From NCBI GenBank assembly GCA_964035575.1, contig OZ037881.1, positions 372,001 to 436,000 of the forward strand: DNA of 64,000 nucleotides, in the 5' to 3' direction. Shown here in pieces: positions 21,425 through 32,230 of this stretch (the stretch's first letter is position 1; the number at the start of each line of letters is the position of its first letter). The DNA comes from Rhynchopus sp. YZ270_cl-10. Taxonomy: Eukaryota > Euglenozoa > Diplonemea > Diplonemida > Diplonemidae. A model generated the notes under the pieces. It was not told where the DNA came from. It was given only the letters and a program-made list of their open reading frames with translations, and did no database searches. A program made the translations under genes and the position numbers.

Positions 21425-21965
21425 ATTTTTGAAATGTTGCGTACCGTGGCTTCGCCAGGAACCTTTGGGTGCTGTGACCGCCGTTTATTTTATAAATGCA
21501 CTGAGGTTACTGATACGAAGGCTGACACCCACTACGGCTTGTGGATCACCAGTGGCTACCAAGCTATCAAGGCTGCAGAGGAGGGGAGGCCTGGGGGAGA
21601 CCAGGCTTTCCGCAGGTTGGTCTGATGATACGGCGATAACCAACGGCTTCCCAGTGTGTATGTCCGAGGATTTGCACCTTTGCAACGACACTTTTTTTGT
21701 TGTTACCATACCGCCTCTGAGGGGGGTATGTAACTTTGTGTATTAGTGTGTAAAATTTGACCGGCCCTTTGGGTGAAAAAAAAAGGGTGAGGGGAGTTGG
21801 GTCCAGTCATAGGGAGTATAGCATATTTTTTGGAAAATTCTTCAAAAAATCAATCTTTTTTTTGACTTTTTGGTCCCAGAAGGGTACATTGGGTGTAGTG
21901 AGCAGGCCTCAAAAACACTTGTGAAAAAAAAATTTGGGTTTTTTTTTTTTTTTGAAATTTTTGAA
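21425..21965. repeat. Dispersed repeat cluster, left of the ankyrin gene
   Basis: Three blocks recur on the other side of the ankyrin gene in the same order and orientation. These are GCGTACCGTGGCTTCGCC (again at 26645 and 37910), the block GTGTATTAGTGTGTAAAATT through GTCCAGTCATAGGG (21733-21860, again at 26850-26965), and CAGAAGGGTAC...GCAGGCCTCAAAAACAC (21877-21930, again at 28050-28110). Confidence 0.75.
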
Positions 21966-22036
21966 AAATCGGCCGATTTTGCGACCAATTTTGGCTGGGG
22001 AATTTCGGCGACCAAAGGGTACCCCCTTTGGTTTTT

Positions 22037-22167
22037 TTCAAAAAATCGGGTATTTTTTTGTGTATAAATAGTACCCGGTCAAAAGCCGGTCAAAATGGGG
22101 TGCCGGTCAAATTACATACCCTATTTTGATCGGGTACTATTTGTACACAAAAATACCCGATTTTTTC
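22037..22167. repeat. Long inverted repeat (~40-bp arms)
   Basis: The arms read AAAAAATCGGGTATTTTT...AATAGTACCCGG and the mirrored GATCGGGTACTATT...AATACCCGATTTTTT, separated by ~40 bp. It is followed by GGTCAAATTACATACCC repeats. It looks like a fold-back or element terminus. Confidence 0.6.
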
Positions 22168-22230
22168 GGGAATTTTTGACAACACACTGGTTAAGTGACC
22201 GGTCAGAACCGGTCAAATTACATACCCCCC

Positions 22231-22350
22231 TTTTGCTCGATTTTTTTTTTATTTTTTTGCGCGGACCTCGGAAATGCAGTTAAGCGCATTTTCGACTTCC
22301 GGAAAAATGCCAATATTTCCTGGGATAAGGGGATGAAGACCGAAAAAGTG
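22231..22350. repeat. Dispersed repeat, copy also at the 3' end of the ankyrin ORF
   Basis: TTTTGCTCGA, T-run, GCGCGGACCTCGGAAATGCA and TTCGACTTCCGGAAAAAT are repeated at ~85-90% identity at 23028-23147, where they supply the last codons of the ankyrin ORF. Confidence 0.75.
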
Positions 22351-22540
22351 ACCTGGAGAAGACGTGACCTGGACAATAGCTTTTCCCCCAAAAAACGCCG
22401 AAAAATATTTCGTTGGATTCAGCGGACCGAAAACGTGCAATCCCGTACCCCCTTTTTTTGTTTTGACACCCCAGGACTCCACCCCCAAACCCACTTTTCA
22501 GTCACATTTTAGTAGGGAATTTCACTGAAACTTCGCCTAA

Positions 22541-22723
22541 AATGGCCCAAAAGGACCCGTGTGCCGTGATGTCTGCCCGTTTCTTGTGCGCAAAATTGTC
22601 AATCTCCCCACCTACGTGGCAAAGAGTCTGTTCGTGTCACATAGCAACACTGAACCAAAGACCTGGATATGCCTAAACTGCCTCACTGCCAAAGGTGTGC
22701 CTCCTAATATGGCAAACGGGTAA
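22541..22723 (+). pseudogene. Helitron-like protein fragment (candidate)
   Basis: A 60-codon open stretch without a start codon. It encodes CRDVCPFLVRKI and, near its end, WICLNCLTAKGVPPNMANG. The C-x2-C, basic-x-P-P and ANG pattern resembles the cysteine segment ahead of the Rep domain in Helitron helicases (DUF6570-like). Codon composition is balanced, unlike the A/T-rich surroundings. No helicase or Rep domain is seen nearby, so this would be a relic. The assignment is by eye. Confidence 0.35.
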
Positions 22724-23005
22724 CGGTTACACAGGCTTGTTTAGGGTAAATCCTTAAGAAATCGTGCTTTTTTAACCGCACCGATAACCTGGTACAGATC
22801 GTTCACAGAGGTTCAACTAGGAATTTTTCATCATTTCTTTATTTATTTTCAAAGATTGTGAAAAGATCTTTCAAAAGGCACCATTTTTGAGTTGAAATAC
22901 CAATTACTCCCGGGTAGAGTGTGACCGCAAAGCCAAAACAATTGGCCGGTCCTTAAGGGGTTAATAAACATACAGGGAAACAGTGAAATACTGTGTGGCC
23001 CGCCT
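22724..23005. other. Spacer 3' of the ankyrin ORF
   Basis: A non-coding spacer; no repeat family is recognised except the start of the 23028 block. Confidence 0.35.
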
Positions 23006-26000
23006 TTAACTAAATAAAATTTTGGACTTTTGCTCGATTTTTTTTTCATTTTTTTGCGCGGACCTCGGAAACGCAGTTAGGCACATTTTCGACTTCCGGA
23101 AAAATACCAGTATTTCCTGGGATGGCCGCGAGAATATCCGAAAAAACGATGATTTTTGAAATGAGCAAATAAATTTCTGAAAAAAAAAATCGAGAATCGT
23201 TTCGTTGCAATCAGCGCATTCCGCGCAATGCAAATAAAAAAAAAAAATCGGTGAAAAAGTCAAAAATTTGGTCATTTTACTCAAAAATGTTGAAATTACC
23301 ACATTTCGTGACAGCCACTGATATGTATGCTTCCCCTGCACAGCAACGTCCAATGCAGTGCAGTTGTTGGTGTCTTCGTGATTCAGGTCCACCTTCGGCA
23401 AACCTAAAAGATAGCGCACAGTATCGGTGTGTCCACAATACGCTGCAAACATAAGACACGTGACTCTGTTGGCGTCTGTGGCACGTACATCCGCACCTGC
23501 TTCGACCAACATCTTCATTGTTACGAGTTCTCCTGAAATGCTAGCCAAGTGCAGAGGTGAGCGTCCTGCATGATCCCTTGTCTCAATGTCAGCCCGTTTA
23601 TCAATGAGCACCTGCACCACGTCTGCATCTTTGACCTCCACAGCAAAGTGCAACGCAGTGTAGTTATCGCTGTCTTGGTGATTCAGGTCCACCTCCGGCA
23701 AGCACAAAAGATAGTGCACAGTATCGGTGTGTCCAAAACACGCTGCAAGGGTAAGACACGTGGCTCTTTTGGCGTCTGTGTCACGCACATCCGCACCTGC
23801 TTTGACCAACATCTTCACAGTTGTGAGTTCTCCTGAAATGCTAGCCAAGTGCAGAGGCGAGCGTCCTTCATCATTCTTTGTCTCAATGTCTGCCCCTGCA
23901 TCAATGAGCACCTGCACCACGTCTGAACGGTTTTCCTGCGCAGCACAGTGCAACACAGTGCAATTCCAGCTGTCTTGGTGATTCAGGTCCACCTCCGGCA
24001 AACTCACAAGATAGCGCACAGTTTCAGTGTGTCCATGATGCGCTGCAAGGATAAGACACGTGTTGCCACAGGCGTCTGTGGCACGCACATCCGCACCTGC
24101 TTTGACCAACACTTTCACAGTTGTGAGTTCCCCTGAAATACTAGCCAAGTGCAGAGGTGAGTGTCCTTCATCATCCTTTGCCTCAATGTCTGCCCCTGCA
24201 TCAATGAGCACCTGCACCACGTCTGCATGTTCTTGCTGCACAGCAATGTGCAACACAGTGCAATTCCCGCTGTCTTGGTGATTCAGGTCCACCTCCGGCA
24301 AACTCACAAGATAGCGCACAGTATCGGTGTGTCCTAAATACGCTGCAAGGGTAAGACACGTGTCTCTTTGGGCGGTTGTGGCACGTACATCTGCACCTGC
24401 TTCGACCAACATCTTCACAGTTGTGAGTTCTCCTGAAATGCTAGCCGTGTGCAGAGGCGAGCCTCCTTTATCATTCCTTGTCTCAATGTCTGCCCCTGCA
24501 CCAATGAGCACCTGCACCACGTCTCCATGTTTTTCGTTCACAGCAACGTGCAACGCAGTGTAGTTGTCGCTGTCTTGATGATTCAGGTCCACCTCCGGCA
24601 AACACAAAAGATAGCGCACAGTATCGGTGTGTCCATCATAAGCTGCAAGGGTAAGACACGTATCTCCATCGGCGTCTGTGTCACGTACATCCGCACCTGC
24701 TTTGACCAACATCTTCATAGTTGTGAGTTCTCCTGAAATGCTAGCCAAGTGCAGAGGCGAGCGTCCTTCATCATTCCTTGTCTCAATATCTGCCCCTGCA
24801 TCAATGAGCACCTGCACCACGTTTCCATGTTTTCTTTCCACAGCAACGTGCAACGCAGTGTTGTAGTTCTTGCTGTCTTGGTGATTCAGGTCCACCTCCG
24901 GCAAACCCACAAGATAGCGCACAGTATCGGTGTGTCCAAAATGCGCTGCAAGGGTAAGACACGTGTCTCTGTTGGAGTCTGTGGCACGAACATCCGCACC
25001 TGCTTTGACCAACATCATCACAGTTGTGAGTGCTCCTGAAAGGCTAGCCAAGTGCAGAGGCGAGCGTCCTGTATCAGTCTTTGTCTCAATGTCTGCCCCT
25101 ACATCAATGAGCACCTGCACCAGGTCTCCATGTTTTTCTTGCACAGCAAAGTGCAACGCGGTGAAGTTTCTATACTCTTGGTGATTCAGGTCCACCTCCG
25201 GCAAACCCACAAGATAGCGCACAGTTTCAGTGTGTCCAAAATGCGCTGCAAGGGTAAGACACGTGTCTCTTTCGGCGTCTGTGGCACGTACATCCGCACC
25301 TGCTTCGACCAACGTCTTCACAGTTGTGAGTTCTCCTTCAATGCTAGCCAAGAGCAGAGGCGAGCGTCCTTCATCATCCTTGGTCTCAATGTCTGCCCCT
25401 GCATCAATGAGCACCTGCACCACGTCTGCACGTTTTTCCTGCACAGCAAAGTGCAACGCAGTGAAGTTGTTGCTGTCTTGGTGATTCAGGTCCACCTCTG
25501 GCAAACCCACAAGATAGCGCACAGTATCGGTGTGTCCATCATAAGCTGCAAGGGTAAGACACGTGTCTCTTTCGGCGTCTGTGGCACGTACATCCGCACC
25601 TGCTTTGACCAACATCTTCACAGTTGTGAGTTCTCCTAAAATGCTAGCCAAGTGCAGAGGCGAGCGTCCATCACAATTCTTTGTCTCAATGTCTGCCCCT
25701 GCATCAATGAGCACCTGCACCACGTCTGCATATTTTTGTTCCACAGCAAAGTGCAACACACTGTACTTCCTGCTGTCTTGGTGATTCAGGTCCACCTCCG
25801 GTAAATCCACAAGATAGCGCACAGTATCGGCGTGCCCGCCATACGCTGCAGTGATAAGACACGTGGCTGTTTCGGCGTCTGTTGCACGTGCATCCGCACC
25901 TGCTTTGACCAACATCATCACAGTTGTGAGTGCTCCTGAACGGCTAGCCAATTTCAATGGAGAACGCGCATCATCATTCTTTGTCTCAATGTCAGCCCCT

Positions 26001-26440
26001 GCACCGATGAATACCTGACACACTGCAGGGTCCTCCCACATGGCTGGACATAGGTGCGACGTCTGACCTGCACTGTCCTTGGAGTCGTGTGGGACAAACG
26101 AGACGTTGCTGCAGACTGACTTCCAATGCTGCAAGAGGACCTCCGTGCACGCAGTGTGGTCTGCGTGGACACACTCACTCAGCAGGATCCCAAAGCCCAT
26201 CTGCGTTGTCTCGACATACGGAAGAAGCATTGCGAGGCATTCATTGTGGTTCCCTCTGCATGCCTCGTGCACAGCTTCGAAGGCGACCGTTTCCGTTTTG
26301 CTGCCTGGGGAGTGCTTCTCGAGTACTGCCCGCACGGCAGCGGTGTTGCCGTTCCTGACAGCCTCCAGCAGGTCCTTGTCAGAAAGCAGTGTTATTTTTG
26401 GGTTCTGGTTTGTCGTGCTGTCTGCGTGTTGCTTCGACAT
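23006..26440 (-). CDS. Ankyrin-repeat protein with a repeat-derived C-terminus
   Basis: 1144 residues from ATG 26440, no intron needed. After a short leader, ankyrin repeats run from ~20 to ~1035 (GRSPLHLASISGELTTVKML, ADVRATDAERDTCLTLAA, ALHFAVQEKHADVVQVLIDA and similar), about 30 units of 33 residues. At DNA level they form a ~300-bp higher-order unit of three ankyrin repeats, present nine to ten times with spacings of 300-303 bp (anchor GTCCACCTCCGGCAAAC near 23389, 23689 ... 25791). The last ~105 residues are not ankyrin. They are basic/Phe-rich and translate A/T-rich DNA, part of which (23028-23147) is a dispersed repeat, so the original 3' end has probably been replaced. Ankyrin arrays bind proteins; the partner is unknown. 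The gene sits in the mobile-DNA island between direct repeats. Confidence 0.85.
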   Translation of the reverse strand: MSKQHADSTTNQNPKITLLSDKDLLEAVRNGNTAAVRAVLEKHSPGSKTETVAFEAVHEACRGNHNECLAMLLPYVETTQMGFGILLSECVHADHTACTEVLLQHWKSVCSNVSFVPHDSKDSAGQTSHLCPAMWEDPAVCQVFIGAGADIETKNDDARSPLKLASRSGALTTVMMLVKAGADARATDAETATCLITAAYGGHADTVRYLVDLPEVDLNHQDSRKYSVLHFAVEQKYADVVQVLIDAGADIETKNCDGRSPLHLASILGELTTVKMLVKAGADVRATDAERDTCLTLAAYDGHTDTVRYLVGLPEVDLNHQDSNNFTALHFAVQEKRADVVQVLIDAGADIETKDDEGRSPLLLASIEGELTTVKTLVEAGADVRATDAERDTCLTLAAHFGHTETVRYLVGLPEVDLNHQEYRNFTALHFAVQEKHGDLVQVLIDVGADIETKTDTGRSPLHLASLSGALTTVMMLVKAGADVRATDSNRDTCLTLAAHFGHTDTVRYLVGLPEVDLNHQDSKNYNTALHVAVERKHGNVVQVLIDAGADIETRNDEGRSPLHLASISGELTTMKMLVKAGADVRDTDADGDTCLTLAAYDGHTDTVRYLLCLPEVDLNHQDSDNYTALHVAVNEKHGDVVQVLIGAGADIETRNDKGGSPLHTASISGELTTVKMLVEAGADVRATTAQRDTCLTLAAYLGHTDTVRYLVSLPEVDLNHQDSGNCTVLHIAVQQEHADVVQVLIDAGADIEAKDDEGHSPLHLASISGELTTVKVLVKAGADVRATDACGNTCLILAAHHGHTETVRYLVSLPEVDLNHQDSWNCTVLHCAAQENRSDVVQVLIDAGADIETKNDEGRSPLHLASISGELTTVKMLVKAGADVRDTDAKRATCLTLAACFGHTDTVHYLLCLPEVDLNHQDSDNYTALHFAVEVKDADVVQVLIDKRADIETRDHAGRSPLHLASISGELVTMKMLVEAGADVRATDANRVTCLMFAAYCGHTDTVRYLLGLPKVDLNHEDTNNCTALDVAVQGKHTYQWLSRNVVISTFLSKMTKFLTFSPIFFFYLHCAECADCNETILDFFFQKFICSFQKSSFFRIFSRPSQEILVFFRKSKMCLTAFPRSAQKNEKKIEQKSKILFS

Positions 26441-26635
26441 GGTGTGTGTATTGCTGTGAGGCTGATAATGCTACTTGTGTTATATGTGGGGATGGAGGGA
26501 AGGATCTACAAAAGAAGCTACATGTCCTGTCCTTGTGTAACGTTCTGTGTCGCCATTGTCCAAAAGGGCGCCTTCTTTCCGTATGCAAAGGCCAGCTTCA
26601 TTTCGCGCAGCCAGTCGTTGATCACCGAGAAAAAA

Positions 26636-26970
26636 TGAAATGTTGCGTACCGTGGCTTCGCCAGAAAAGCTATGGTAACGTATATGGTCAGACAAGGGCG
26701 CAGAGGGGAAAGAGTTGTGGATGTCTGTAAAAAATGTGTGGGGAAAATACATTCATAATATTATACTTACTATTTATAACACAAACAGTAATCACTAAAG
26801 GGTGTAACACGTACATCCTTCGGGAAATTGCCTCAGGGGGGTCCGTAAGTTTGTGTATTAGTGTGTAAAATTTCCGGCCCTTTTGGGTGAAAAAAAAAAG
26901 GGGTGAGGGGAGTTGGGTCCAGTCATAGGGGGTATAGCATATTTTTTGGAAAATTCTTCAAAAAAGCAAG
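26636..26970. repeat. Dispersed repeat cluster, right of the ankyrin gene
   Basis: This is a direct copy of the blocks at 21425-21860: GCGTACCGTGGCTTCGCCAG at 26645 and GTGTATTAGTGTGTAAAATT with GTCCAGTCATAGGG from 26850. Together with the left cluster it brackets the ankyrin gene. Confidence 0.7.
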
Positions 26971-27410
26971 GATTTTTGCTGAGCACAATGAAATTTTCAG
27001 AAAAATCCCAATTTTCGGCCAAATTTGGAGCAAATTAGGGCCCACACACCCCGATTTTGGGTCAAAACCCGACTTCATTGCTCAGGAGTGCCTACGATTA
27101 CGTAAACCAAAGGTCCTCTGGATGCATGCATTGATAAACACAACACTGGAAATTGCAAGGAACAGGTCTGCATGCGTGTTCTCTAGCCACTACAGTCACA
27201 GGGTATGCACAAAATGACCGTATTGTGGTTGAATTTTGACTTGCAAATGTTTTTCACGAACATGTATTTCTGAGGTTTTTTTGGATTCTTTGGGCCATTT
27301 ATGACTTCGGGTGCCTACCACGCCCGTTTTTGAGCAATAAAAATTTTTTTGTCTGGTCAAAAATCGCCTTGTACTTGTGAAAGGAATTGCTAAGGAAATG
27401 TGAAATATGT
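26971..27410. other. Spacer in the mobile-DNA island
   Basis: Non-coding. A ~100-bp stretch near 27060-27190 has balanced composition but no recognisable product. Confidence 0.35.
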
Positions 27411-28290
27411 GTGTTTTTGTACACAAAAGTGCGTTTTGGGTGCTTCTGAAGGGTCAAAACACCAAAATTTTATTTGCGTTTTTGATCTCCCAAGGACACA
27501 CTATTTTCGGTGAATTTTTTTGTGAAAAAAAACTGAAAAATCACGGCTATAAGAACGCTAAGGAAAAATCGATATTCATTTTTTTGGGCAGAAAAGTGCG
27601 TTTTAGGTGCCCACCGATGGTCAAAATATCAATTTTTTTTGTGTTTTTGGCATCTTTGGACACCCAAGGACCCACTATCGGGGTGATTTTTTTTCCCCTG
27701 AGATTTGCCTTTGCCAAAATCGAAAAAAAAAAAAATAGTGACGGAATTTGCTAAGGAAAAGTCGAAATTGTGGGCCCCTGTAGTAATGCATAAGGTGCAT
27801 AATGCATATGTTTACCCCCAGATCGTCAAAACACCCGATTTTTGCGTTTTTTTGCACTTTTTGGTGCCCAAAAACCCAACTCAGGGGTCGAAATTTTCCC
27901 GAAAAAAAAATTTTTTTTTTTTGAGATTTTTTGATTTTTTGACAAGGCGCTGTCCCATACAAAATGCACTGGTGGTACAGAAAATGACTGGGGAATTAAC
28001 TCTAGATGTTCAAAACAGCCCAATTCTTGCTTTTTTTGACTTTTTGGTCCCAGAAGGGTACCTAGGGTGTAGTGAGCAGGCCTCAAAAACACTTGTGAAA
28101 AAAAAAATTGGGATTTTTTTTTTTGAGATTTTTTCAAAAATCGACTTGTTTTTGGTAAAAATCACGAAATTTTGGGTTCGCGGAACCGCGTTTTAGACCC
28201 CCCTAGATGCTCAAAAGTGCCAAATTTTGCTTTTAATGGCCTCAAATCGTCGAAATTAGCCCAATATAGGGGCAAAAAAAAAAATTCGAG
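27411..28290. repeat. Degenerate tandem satellite, period ~170-210 bp
   Basis: The anchor (GATGGTCAAAACACC, A/T tract, TTTTTGCGTTTTTT-like) recurs near 27444, 27612, 27820, 28002 and 28205. Two further units lie at ~36946 and ~37123 inside another element. Units are strongly diverged. Confidence 0.6.
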
Positions 28291-28551
28291 GGTCTAGGTA
28301 TGGAGAGCGAGCACCTTAGAAGGAAGATCGTACGTAAATTTTTGTGTGCACAATTGTACACCCGGTCTGCCGGTCTTTTTCGAGGGTGGGTAGGACCGGC
28401 CCTTATAGCCGGTAATCCTTAAGAGCCGGTCTTTTTACGGACCCTAAAGACCGGCTAAAGACCGGCTGTACACACTAATTACGTGTCTGGTCGTTGCCGG
28501 TCTATTTACGGATCCCCCTGAGGGGGGAAATTTTTTTTTTCCCCCCTCAAA
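28291..28551. other. CCGGTCTTT-type short repeats
   Basis: Several GCCGGTC/GACCGGC motifs alternate in both orientations (28370-28510), giving small overlapping hairpins. No gene is seen. Confidence 0.5.
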
Positions 28552-30376
28552 CAGGGGTGCTCATACGAGATATGACATATGATCCTGATTTTTTGTTTTT
28601 TTTTTTTTTTTTTTTACCCTTGTTTACTGGGGGGAGTAAGAGTATGGGTTCATATTTTGTGAAAATTTAAGTCACTAAAATTTTGTCCATTTTTTCGAAA
28701 TGACCCCACCGCTTTCTGGAAAAGATTCAGAAATGCCAAAAACCGATGTTTTGGGTCACGAATCCCGCACCCCGACTACCGTAGATTTTTGACGATTTTG
28801 CTCGGTACGTTTTTCCTTACTAAAACCAGAGAATCTCATATTTCACAGTAAGGGTACTTCAGAGTGTTTTTGCACACACATATGACCCCACCGTGGAGAG
28901 CAATCGGCTCGCACAATCAAAAGAAAGCAGAGAAAAGGGAAAAAGAAAAAAGACAAAAGTTGGGTACCGTGCGCCTGCGGCGCTACTGTGTTCCCACTCA
29001 AAACACCACAATTTCATCTGAAGTTGGGTTTTCAAACCTGAAAATGACCCTTGTTTACGAGTATGGGTTCATATTTTGAAAAAAATTAAGTCAATAAAAT
29101 TTTGTCCATTTTTCCAAAATGACCCCATCACTTTCTGCAATCGCACCGAATCGGACGATGCGATCGACAAAAACGCCCAAAAATGCACCCCATACCCCCT
29201 TTTTTTCACCACCAAAAATTTTTTTCCACCAGTGGTGTGATTTTTCTAAAAAAAAGGTGTAAAAAAGGTCCTTCTAAGGTCCTTCTAAGGTATGGTGGTT
29301 TTCCTTAGGGCATTTCCTTAAGGAAAACGTGACTTTTTCCCGAGCTTTCTCTGTGGTGGAGTGGCCTTGTTTTCGATCAAAAAACTGTGTACCCAGTACC
29401 CAGTACCAAAGGGCCGATGGAGGGTTCCGAGACGGCGGTAGCCTGCGACACTATATCATGGGAAGGTGGGATACTAGCTTGCGCCGCAGGCGCACGGTAC
29501 GCTACTTTTATTGTTTCGGCGTATCCTTTTTTCTCACTCTTCGTTGGGTTCCACGAGCTCCGCCCGTCAAATGGTGGGGTGTAAAATTCGCATCTACGCA
29601 AACTGCCCCACGTTCCTTTTGTACTTTTCCTTCAGAAGTCAAGTACTGACCATATTTTGCACACAGAACCTGAAAATGGCCTGTAAAAACTGACACATGC
29701 GTTTTAGGTCAAAAATACTCATTTCTGAGCGCAAAGTGACCCCATCACAGCACGTACAGGCTCCGGTGCACCGAAATCAAAAAATATTTTTTTTTGATTT
29801 TTTGTGGGTAAAAATTTCTGGGGAAAATTTCTGGCCACAAAAAACCACCAAAAAGATGTACACAAAATAATTTTAGCACCCCCCAAAAAAAAAGGTGTAA
29901 AAAAGGTCCTTCTAAGGTCCTTCTAAGGTATACCACTACCCTTGTATAGGTCACACCACACCAGGTTTTTTTTTTTTTTTGGATCATATCCAGGCTCTCC
30001 GCTAGGATTTCCGATTTTGAAAATATTCTGTTGATGGTCCACGTTGGTGGGGTACATGCTTGCGCCGCAGGCGCACGGTACGCAACTTTTTTTTTTACCA
30101 ACGCCCGATTTTGACTTTTTTGGGACGTTTGAGCACTCACCTCTCCATATCTTCTTCTCCTGAGCTTTTTTGACAGGTAGAACGGGTCTGAACCACTCAG
30201 CAGAACTTTTTTTTTTTTTTTTTTCCCCCCCATTTTCAAAAAGTTCTGTTGACAATCAACAGAACTTTAGTACCTAGCGGAGTGCCTGATCATATCTCAT
30301 ATCTGAAAACCGTCATATCTCGAATTCGAGATATGACTTATGACCCCGCCAAACCCCTGTTTTATGAGCACCCCTG
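28552..30376. mobile_element. hAT-like non-autonomous element with target duplication
   Basis: Terminal inverted repeats CAGGGGTGCTCATA / TATGAGCACCCCTG are flanked by the direct repeat CCCCTCAAA (28543-28551 and 30377-30385; 8 or 9 bp, since an A is ambiguous). Subterminal arms include CGAGATATGAC. The interior holds two copies of the ACCCTTGTTTAC...GAGTATGGGTTCATATTTT block and a nested 298-bp MITE. No transposase ORF is found. Confidence 0.75.
29991..30288. mobile_element. hAT-type MITE, copy 1 (298 bp, intact TSD)
   Basis: The 16-bp terminal inverted repeat is CAGGCTCTCCGCTAGG / CCTAGCGGAGTGCCTG (one mismatch), with a perfect 8-bp duplication ATCATATC at 29983-29990 and 30289-30296. It is ~99% identical to 56771-57069 apart from T-run length. 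A perfect subterminal hairpin (AAAGTTCTGTTG, loop ACAAT) lies near the right end. An 8-bp TSD and CAGG ends place it in the hAT superfamily. Confidence 0.92.
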
Positions 30377-30679
30377 CCCCTCAAAAAACGAAAAGTGACC
30401 TTGAAGTTACCATTTTTATTATTTTTGAGAACAGCGTTAGGACCCCTGATTGCAACATATGCGTTCAATAAATTGAAAGCATAGGGGAAAAAAACTTCAT
30501 TTTATGCGAAGCAAAACATCTGAAAGCACACCACATTGGATCAAGAGAGAGAGAGAGAGAAAGGAGAGAGGGAGAGAAATAACTAAGTAGCAAAGTTCTG
30601 ATACGAATGCAAACAGAAACAGATAACAAGGATGGTCCAATAAAAAAACACAGGTGGGCTTTGTTTGGGTTTTCTTAGA

Positions 30680-30680
<1 letters not shown>
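30377..30680. other. Spacer with GA-rich tract
   Basis: It contains a (GA)n run around 30548-30580. No gene is seen. Confidence 0.5.

Positions 30681-30709
<29 letters not shown>
30681..30709 (+). repeat. Homopolymeric G tract (29 bp)
   Basis: An uninterrupted poly-G. Similar tracts flank the fold-back elements at 34113 and 35319 and adjoin the element ending at 37585. Confidence 0.9.
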
Positions 30710-30710
<1 letters not shown>

Positions 30711-31655
30711 TAAAAGAGTTGGTACCCTACCGTGTGCATTTGTTAGATCCAGGGTTTTATCCAGGGGGGGTACAGGGGGTACATTGTACCCCCTGAGGAT
30801 TTTTCCAGATTTTTTTTTGAAAAATGTACCCCCTGTCAGGGGGTACATTTTGTCTTTTGGGGGTACATAGGAGGGAGGTCCTATATCACATGTGACCCAC
30901 CGTGGAGAGCAATTGGCTCGCTCGGTCAAAAGAAGCCAAAAAAAAAAAAAGTTGGGGTTAAAAAAAAAAAGACAGTGTCCCCATGCTACCCCTCCACGAC
31001 AACAAACATGATGTCTAGTTGCTCAAAGTTTTTTGCGACTGGTACTCTAAGCAGACAATTGGTGTAACAGGTTTACCCGAGAAAGTTACACCAAGGCTGT
31101 GGTCAGACGGTCTAAGAACAAAGTGAACGTGCAGATACCTCAGCTCTTGTCTCTTATCAGCCAGGACTGCGAAAACAGCGATAACAAGTTGCAGCGATAA
31201 TAATTTCTCTTCCGTACTGAAGTTTGCGTGTGAGAAACACTCCCGTACGTACCCAGTGGCAGTTGAAGTTGTGCCAATGGTAGGATCGATAGGTTCATGA
31301 GACGGGCAAATCGGAGAACCAACTTCGGGACGGCTCATACGAAGCCGTGCGAGAACAATTTGAGAAGATCAGCGTAGTTTTTTCCCCGCAGGGGAAAAAA
31401 TTTTTCTTCATTATGGTGTGAACCGTTGTACGCGGTACAACCGCGGGAGACATACGGGCGAACCACGGGGAATTTGGAGGGGGTACCCCTTTTTATTTTT
31501 ATTTTTCCCGTTTTTTGGTGTTTACTCTCACGGTGGTAAGGGTCACACAGAGTCACGGTTCTAACCGAGCGGGGTCGCAAAATTTTCTAATGCGCTGAAT
31601 TATCCCAAAAAAGTGGTTTTCTCGGGGAAAATTTTTTTTCAACCCCTACAGACTG

Positions 31656-31990
31656 TACTGTACTGTACTGTACTGTACTGTACTGTACTGTACTGTACTG
31701 TACTGTACTGTACTGTACTGTACTGTACTGTACTGTACTGTACTGTACTGTACTGTACTGTACTGTACTGTACTGTACTGTACTGTACTGTACTGTACTG
31801 TACTGTACTGTACTGTACTGTACTGTACTGTACTGTACTGTACTGTACTGTACTGTACTGTACTGTACTGTACTGTACTGTACTGTACTGTACTGTACTG
31901 TACTGTACTGTACTGTACTGTACTGTACTGTACTGTACTGTACTGTACTGTACTGTACTGTACTGTACTGTACTGTACTGTACTGTACTG
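31656..31990 (+). repeat. Microsatellite (TACTG)67
   Basis: 67 perfect pentamer copies in a row. Because 5 is not a multiple of 3, every frame is open with a repeating peptide; these are not genes. Confidence 0.97.
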
Positions 31991-31993
31991 TAC

Positions 31994-32230
31994 TACTGTG
32001 TATACTGTGTATACTGTGTATACTGTGTATACTGTGTATACTGCGTATACTGCGTATACTGTGTATACTGTGTATACTGTGTATACTGTGTATACTGTGT
32101 ATACTGTGTATACTGTGTATACTGTGTATACTGTGTATACTGTGTATACTGTGTATACTGTGTATACTGTGTATACTGTGTATACTGTGTATACTGTGTA
32201 TACTGTGTATACTGTGTATACTGTGTATAC
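31994..32230 (+). repeat. Nonamer array (TACTGTGTA)26
   Basis: It follows the pentamer array directly. There are two TACTGCGTA variants near 32040; the rest are identical. The same sequence type occurs in miniature at 61059-61093 and 61621-61647. Confidence 0.97.

Noticed and set aside
23380-25800. Regular 300-bp repeats as a satellite or CRISPR-like array
   Set aside because: They lie within one open frame and encode ankyrin repeats with consensus residues; units are contiguous, with no spacers.
31015-31580. Two minus-strand ORFs inside the 30750-32595 element as a transposase remnant
   Set aside because: No DDE or hATC motif is visible, and part of the second is the duplicated GGGAGACATACGGGCG repeat, so a coding origin is not supported.
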